Part shown: one piece after another, positions 62,376 to 64,000 of the stretch
How positions within the stretch are numbered: the stretch's first letter is position 1
Layout: every line of letters starts with the position of its first letter
Origin: Parcubacteria group bacterium M10-OD1-1
GTDB lineage: Bacteria > Patescibacteria > Paceibacteria > Moranbacterales > UBA2206
Direction: 5' to 3'
Length of the DNA: 64,000 nucleotides
Assembly (NCBI GenBank): GCA_003056145.1
Contig: LSNL01000002.1
Span: 44,802-108,801, forward strand
The notes under the pieces: model-generated
What the model was told of the DNA's origin: nothing
Database searches by the model: none
Seen by the model: only the letters and a program-made list of their open reading frames with translations
Made by a program: the position numbers and the translations under genes

Positions 62376-63284
62376 ATGTTTTTAGTGATTGGAAGAACAT
62401 TTAAAGAAGGTTTGACTAATTTTTGGAGAAATGGCTGGTTGAGTGTGGCCGCAGTGAGTATTTTATTGCTGTCGCTTTTTATTATGAGTGTTCTCTTTGT
62501 TATAACTATTACAGCTAGTAATTCTTTAAAAAATATTCAATCCAGAATTAATATTAGTGTTTATTTTAAATCAGATGTTCCAGTAGAAAGAATTATGTCG
62601 GCGAAACAAAATTTAGAATCATATCAAGAAGTTAAATCAGTAGAATATATCTCTAAAGAGAGTGCTTTAGAGAACTTTAAAAAGAATAATTCTAATGAGC
62701 CTATTATTTTAGAATCATTGAAAGAAATAGGCGGAAATCCTCTTCTTGCTTCGTTAATAGTTAAAGCTAATGGTCCTAATCAATATCAATCAATCGCTGA
62801 ATATGTCAAAAATGCTCCTTTCAAAGATGATATTGGTAGAGTTAATTATGAAAAAAATAAAGATATTATTAATAATATCAGTATTCTTATCAATAGAATG
62901 AAAAAAATCGGTATTATGTTAGCAGTTATTTTTGGAATAGTTTCTATTCTGATTATTTTTAACACAGTTAGAATTACAATTTACACTCATAAAAAAGAAA
63001 TTGAAGTAATGCGCTTAGTGGGAGCTTCTAACGCTTTTATTCGTCTACCATTTATTTTCGAAGGAACGATTTATGGAATAGTGGCTTCTTTTATCTCAGT
63101 GGGTCTTTTATGGGCAATTATTAAATCAGTTTCACATTATATTTCATCAGTGGCTTTATCTCAAGGCTTAATGAGTGTTTTTGTAGATAATTTTTGGCTA
63201 CTTTTGGGTGTTCAAATATTAGCTGGAGTTTTATTAGGGATTATTAGTGGTTGGATTGCGATGCGAAAATATCTCAAGGTTTAG
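62376..63284 (+). CDS. ftsX: Cell-division permease FtsX
   Basis: A 302-residue protein with one N-terminal transmembrane helix (~21-44), an extracytoplasmic domain (ISVYFKSDVPVERIMSAKQN with VEYISKESALENF), and three C-terminal helices beginning KKIGIMLAVIFGIVSILIIF and including EIEVMRLVGASNAFIRLPF. The domain order and VGAS motif are those of FtsX. It starts 10 bases after ftsE. Confidence 0.94.
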   Translation: MFLVIGRTFKEGLTNFWRNGWLSVAAVSILLLSLFIMSVLFVITITASNSLKNIQSRINISVYFKSDVPVERIMSAKQNLESYQEVKSVEYISKESALENFKKNNSNEPIILESLKEIGGNPLLASLIVKANGPNQYQSIAEYVKNAPFKDDIGRVNYEKNKDIINNISILINRMKKIGIMLAVIFGIVSILIIFNTVRITIYTHKKEIEVMRLVGASNAFIRLPFIFEGTIYGIVASFISVGLLWAIIKSVSHYISSVALSQGLMSVFVDNFWLLLGVQILAGVLLGIISGWIAMRKYLKV

Positions 63285-63354
63285 CTAATTTGAGCTTAAC
63301 AGAGAAGTACTCTTTTAGAGGTAGGTATTTTATGTATTGAGATACTTGTTTTTA

Positions 63355-63383
63355 TTGCCAAGATAGGATTATGCGTGTAAAAT
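63355..63383 (+). promoter_or_regulatory. tRNA-Gln promoter
   Basis: TTGCCA (63355-63360), 17-base spacer, TAAAAT (63378-63383), about 50 bases before the tRNA. Confidence 0.65.
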
Positions 63384-63432
63384 AGTTTTTGTAGAACATT
63401 TAGTTTGCTAATACACATATCCTGTTTAAAGT

Positions 63433-63503
63433 TCCGAGATCGTCTAATGGTAGGACGACAGGTTCTGATCCTGTTAATCTTGGTTCGAGTCCAAGTCTCG
63501 GAA
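63433..63503 (+). tRNA. tRNA-Gln (anticodon CTG)
   Basis: Acceptor TCCGAGA/TCTCGGA, D-arm GTCT-AATGGTA-GGAC, anticodon arm ACAGG-TTCTGAT-CCTGT (anticodon CTG, reads CAG), T-arm CTTGG-TTCGAGT-CCAAG, discriminator A. CCA is not encoded (CTT follows). Confidence 0.93.
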
Positions 63504-63820
63504 CTTTGAACGGGAATTAATTTTTAAATTTTTATAATTAATAAGTATTATTAAAAAATTTTTGAGAGTGCAGAGATTTTTTATTGGATAATTAAAATTT
63601 AAAAATTAATTAAAAAAACCTACGTAATTAGTAGAGTTTTTAAAAAGATAAAAAATGTCAGTTAAGTACTGAATTATTAGAAGTAATATTAAAAATAATA
63701 TCAATTCTAAAAATTTTTGAATATTTTTTATTATCTATCTAAAATTACTAAAAAAAGAAAGTTAGTATTTTTAAGAGAAATAGCCTTTATTTAAGGGAAA
63801 ATAATGATTAAAAGAGATTA
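63504..63820. other. Intergenic, no gene seen
   Basis: Extremely AT-rich stretch between tRNA-Gln and the hrcA control region with stops in every frame. Apart from one weak hairpin (63615-63641), nothing was recognised. Confidence 0.5.
63615..63641 (+). terminator. Weak terminator-like hairpin downstream of tRNA-Gln
   Basis: AAAACCTAC pairs with GTAGAGTTTT around a GTAATTA loop with one internal mismatch, then T-rich sequence. It is over 100 bases after the tRNA. Confidence 0.3.
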
Positions 63821-63847
63821 TTGGCACTCGGGCTTGACGAGTGCCAA
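63821..63847 (+). promoter_or_regulatory. CIRCE operator (HrcA binding site)
   Basis: Perfect inverted repeat TTGGCACTC-N9-GAGTGCCAA, one symmetric change from the consensus TTAGCACTC-N9-GAGTGCTAA. It overlaps the -35 box of the hrcA promoter, so bound HrcA would block transcription until heat shock. Confidence 0.95.
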
Positions 63848-63862
63848 TAACTGCATTATAAT
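63834..63862 (+). promoter_or_regulatory. hrcA promoter
   Basis: TTGACG (63834-63839), 17-base spacer, perfect TATAAT (63857-63862); the predicted start is about 17 bases before the ATG. Confidence 0.88.
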
Positions 63863-63885
63863 GAGAGTGTTATTAAATAAATTAT

Positions 63886-64000
63886 ATGGAAGAAAGATAT
63901 AAAAAAATTTTAGCTGCTGTTATTGAAGAGTATACTAATTCGGCTTTGCCAGTAGGTTCTAAAGTTTTAGCTGAAAAGTATAGGCACAGTGCGTGGTCGG
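63886..64000 (+). CDS. hrcA: Heat-inducible transcription repressor HrcA (N-terminal part)
   Basis: Only the first 38 codons are in the window. They read MEERYKKILAAVIEEYTNSA followed by LPVGSKVLAEKY, the winged-helix start of HrcA. Together with the CIRCE element immediately upstream the assignment is firm. It is probably the first gene of a heat-shock operon (grpE/dnaK/dnaJ are usual companions), which lies outside the window. Confidence 0.92.
   Translation, partial: MEERYKKILAAVIEEYTNSALPVGSKVLAEKYRHSAWS

Noticed and set aside
1..64000. Possible alternative genetic code (UGA recoded as Gly or Trp)
   Set aside because: Trp is TGG throughout, several genes end in TGA, and RF2 with its UGA-dependent frameshift is present, so the standard bacterial code applies.

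Overview
The window is AT-rich, gene-dense bacterial DNA, almost entirely on the + strand. It most resembles a small-genome Patescibacteria/CPR organism of the Parcubacteria type. This is inferred from two DUF4012 proteins, many GT4 glycosyltransferases, S-layer-type repeat proteins, very few Shine-Dalgarno motifs, and a zinc-ribbon receiver lacking its phosphoacceptor Asp. RF2 (prfB, with its programmed frameshift at TGA) is present, so UGA is a stop; this excludes the UGA-recoding Gracilibacteria/Absconditabacteria.

Layout: (1) 1-20.3 kb, envelope polysaccharide and surface region: a partial glycosidase-like protein, rmlD, glyA, rmlA, galU, six glycosyltransferases including a GT39-like one, a Wzz-like protein, two DUF4012 proteins and a minus-strand trio of membrane or surface genes. 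(2) 20.3-34.9 kb: murJ, lepA, an FtsL-like protein, a PpiC-type foldase, a ferredoxin, an active HtrA and a catalytically dead HtrA paralogue, a MazG-like protein, khpA, trmD, then ftsW-murG-murC. (3) 34.9-45.1 kb, a CRISPR-Cas type V locus lying between murC and murB. It has a long Cas12a (1442 aa), a second effector (1161 aa) with a Cas12a-like N terminus, split RuvC motifs and a zinc ribbon in place of the Nuc domain (Cas12a2-like), a fragment of a further effector C terminus, and one array of 27 identical repeats plus a truncated 28th. No cas1, cas2 or cas4 is present. The array breaks off inside a repeat that is fused to the 3' tail of a ThyX-like gene. (4) 45.2-64 kb: murB, hpf, pseudo-receiver, recJ, RNase HI, a MacA/MacB-like efflux set, a DsbA-like protein, a four-subunit 2-oxoacid:ferredoxin oxidoreductase, tRNA-Thr, rubrerythrin, a ZIP transporter, prfB, ftsE-ftsX, tRNA-Gln, and a CIRCE-controlled hrcA cut by the right edge.

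The most interesting system is the tandem Cas12a + Cas12a2-like pair. The shared repeat ends in the Cas12a-type pseudoknot handle, so a single crRNA pool could serve both effectors. By family knowledge, Cas12a would cleave target DNA and the Cas12a2-like enzyme would respond to target RNA with collateral nuclease activity. That gives a plausible two-layer defence, one sparing the cell and one abortive. The functional reading is inference; the gene order, motifs, array and junctions are read directly from the sequence.
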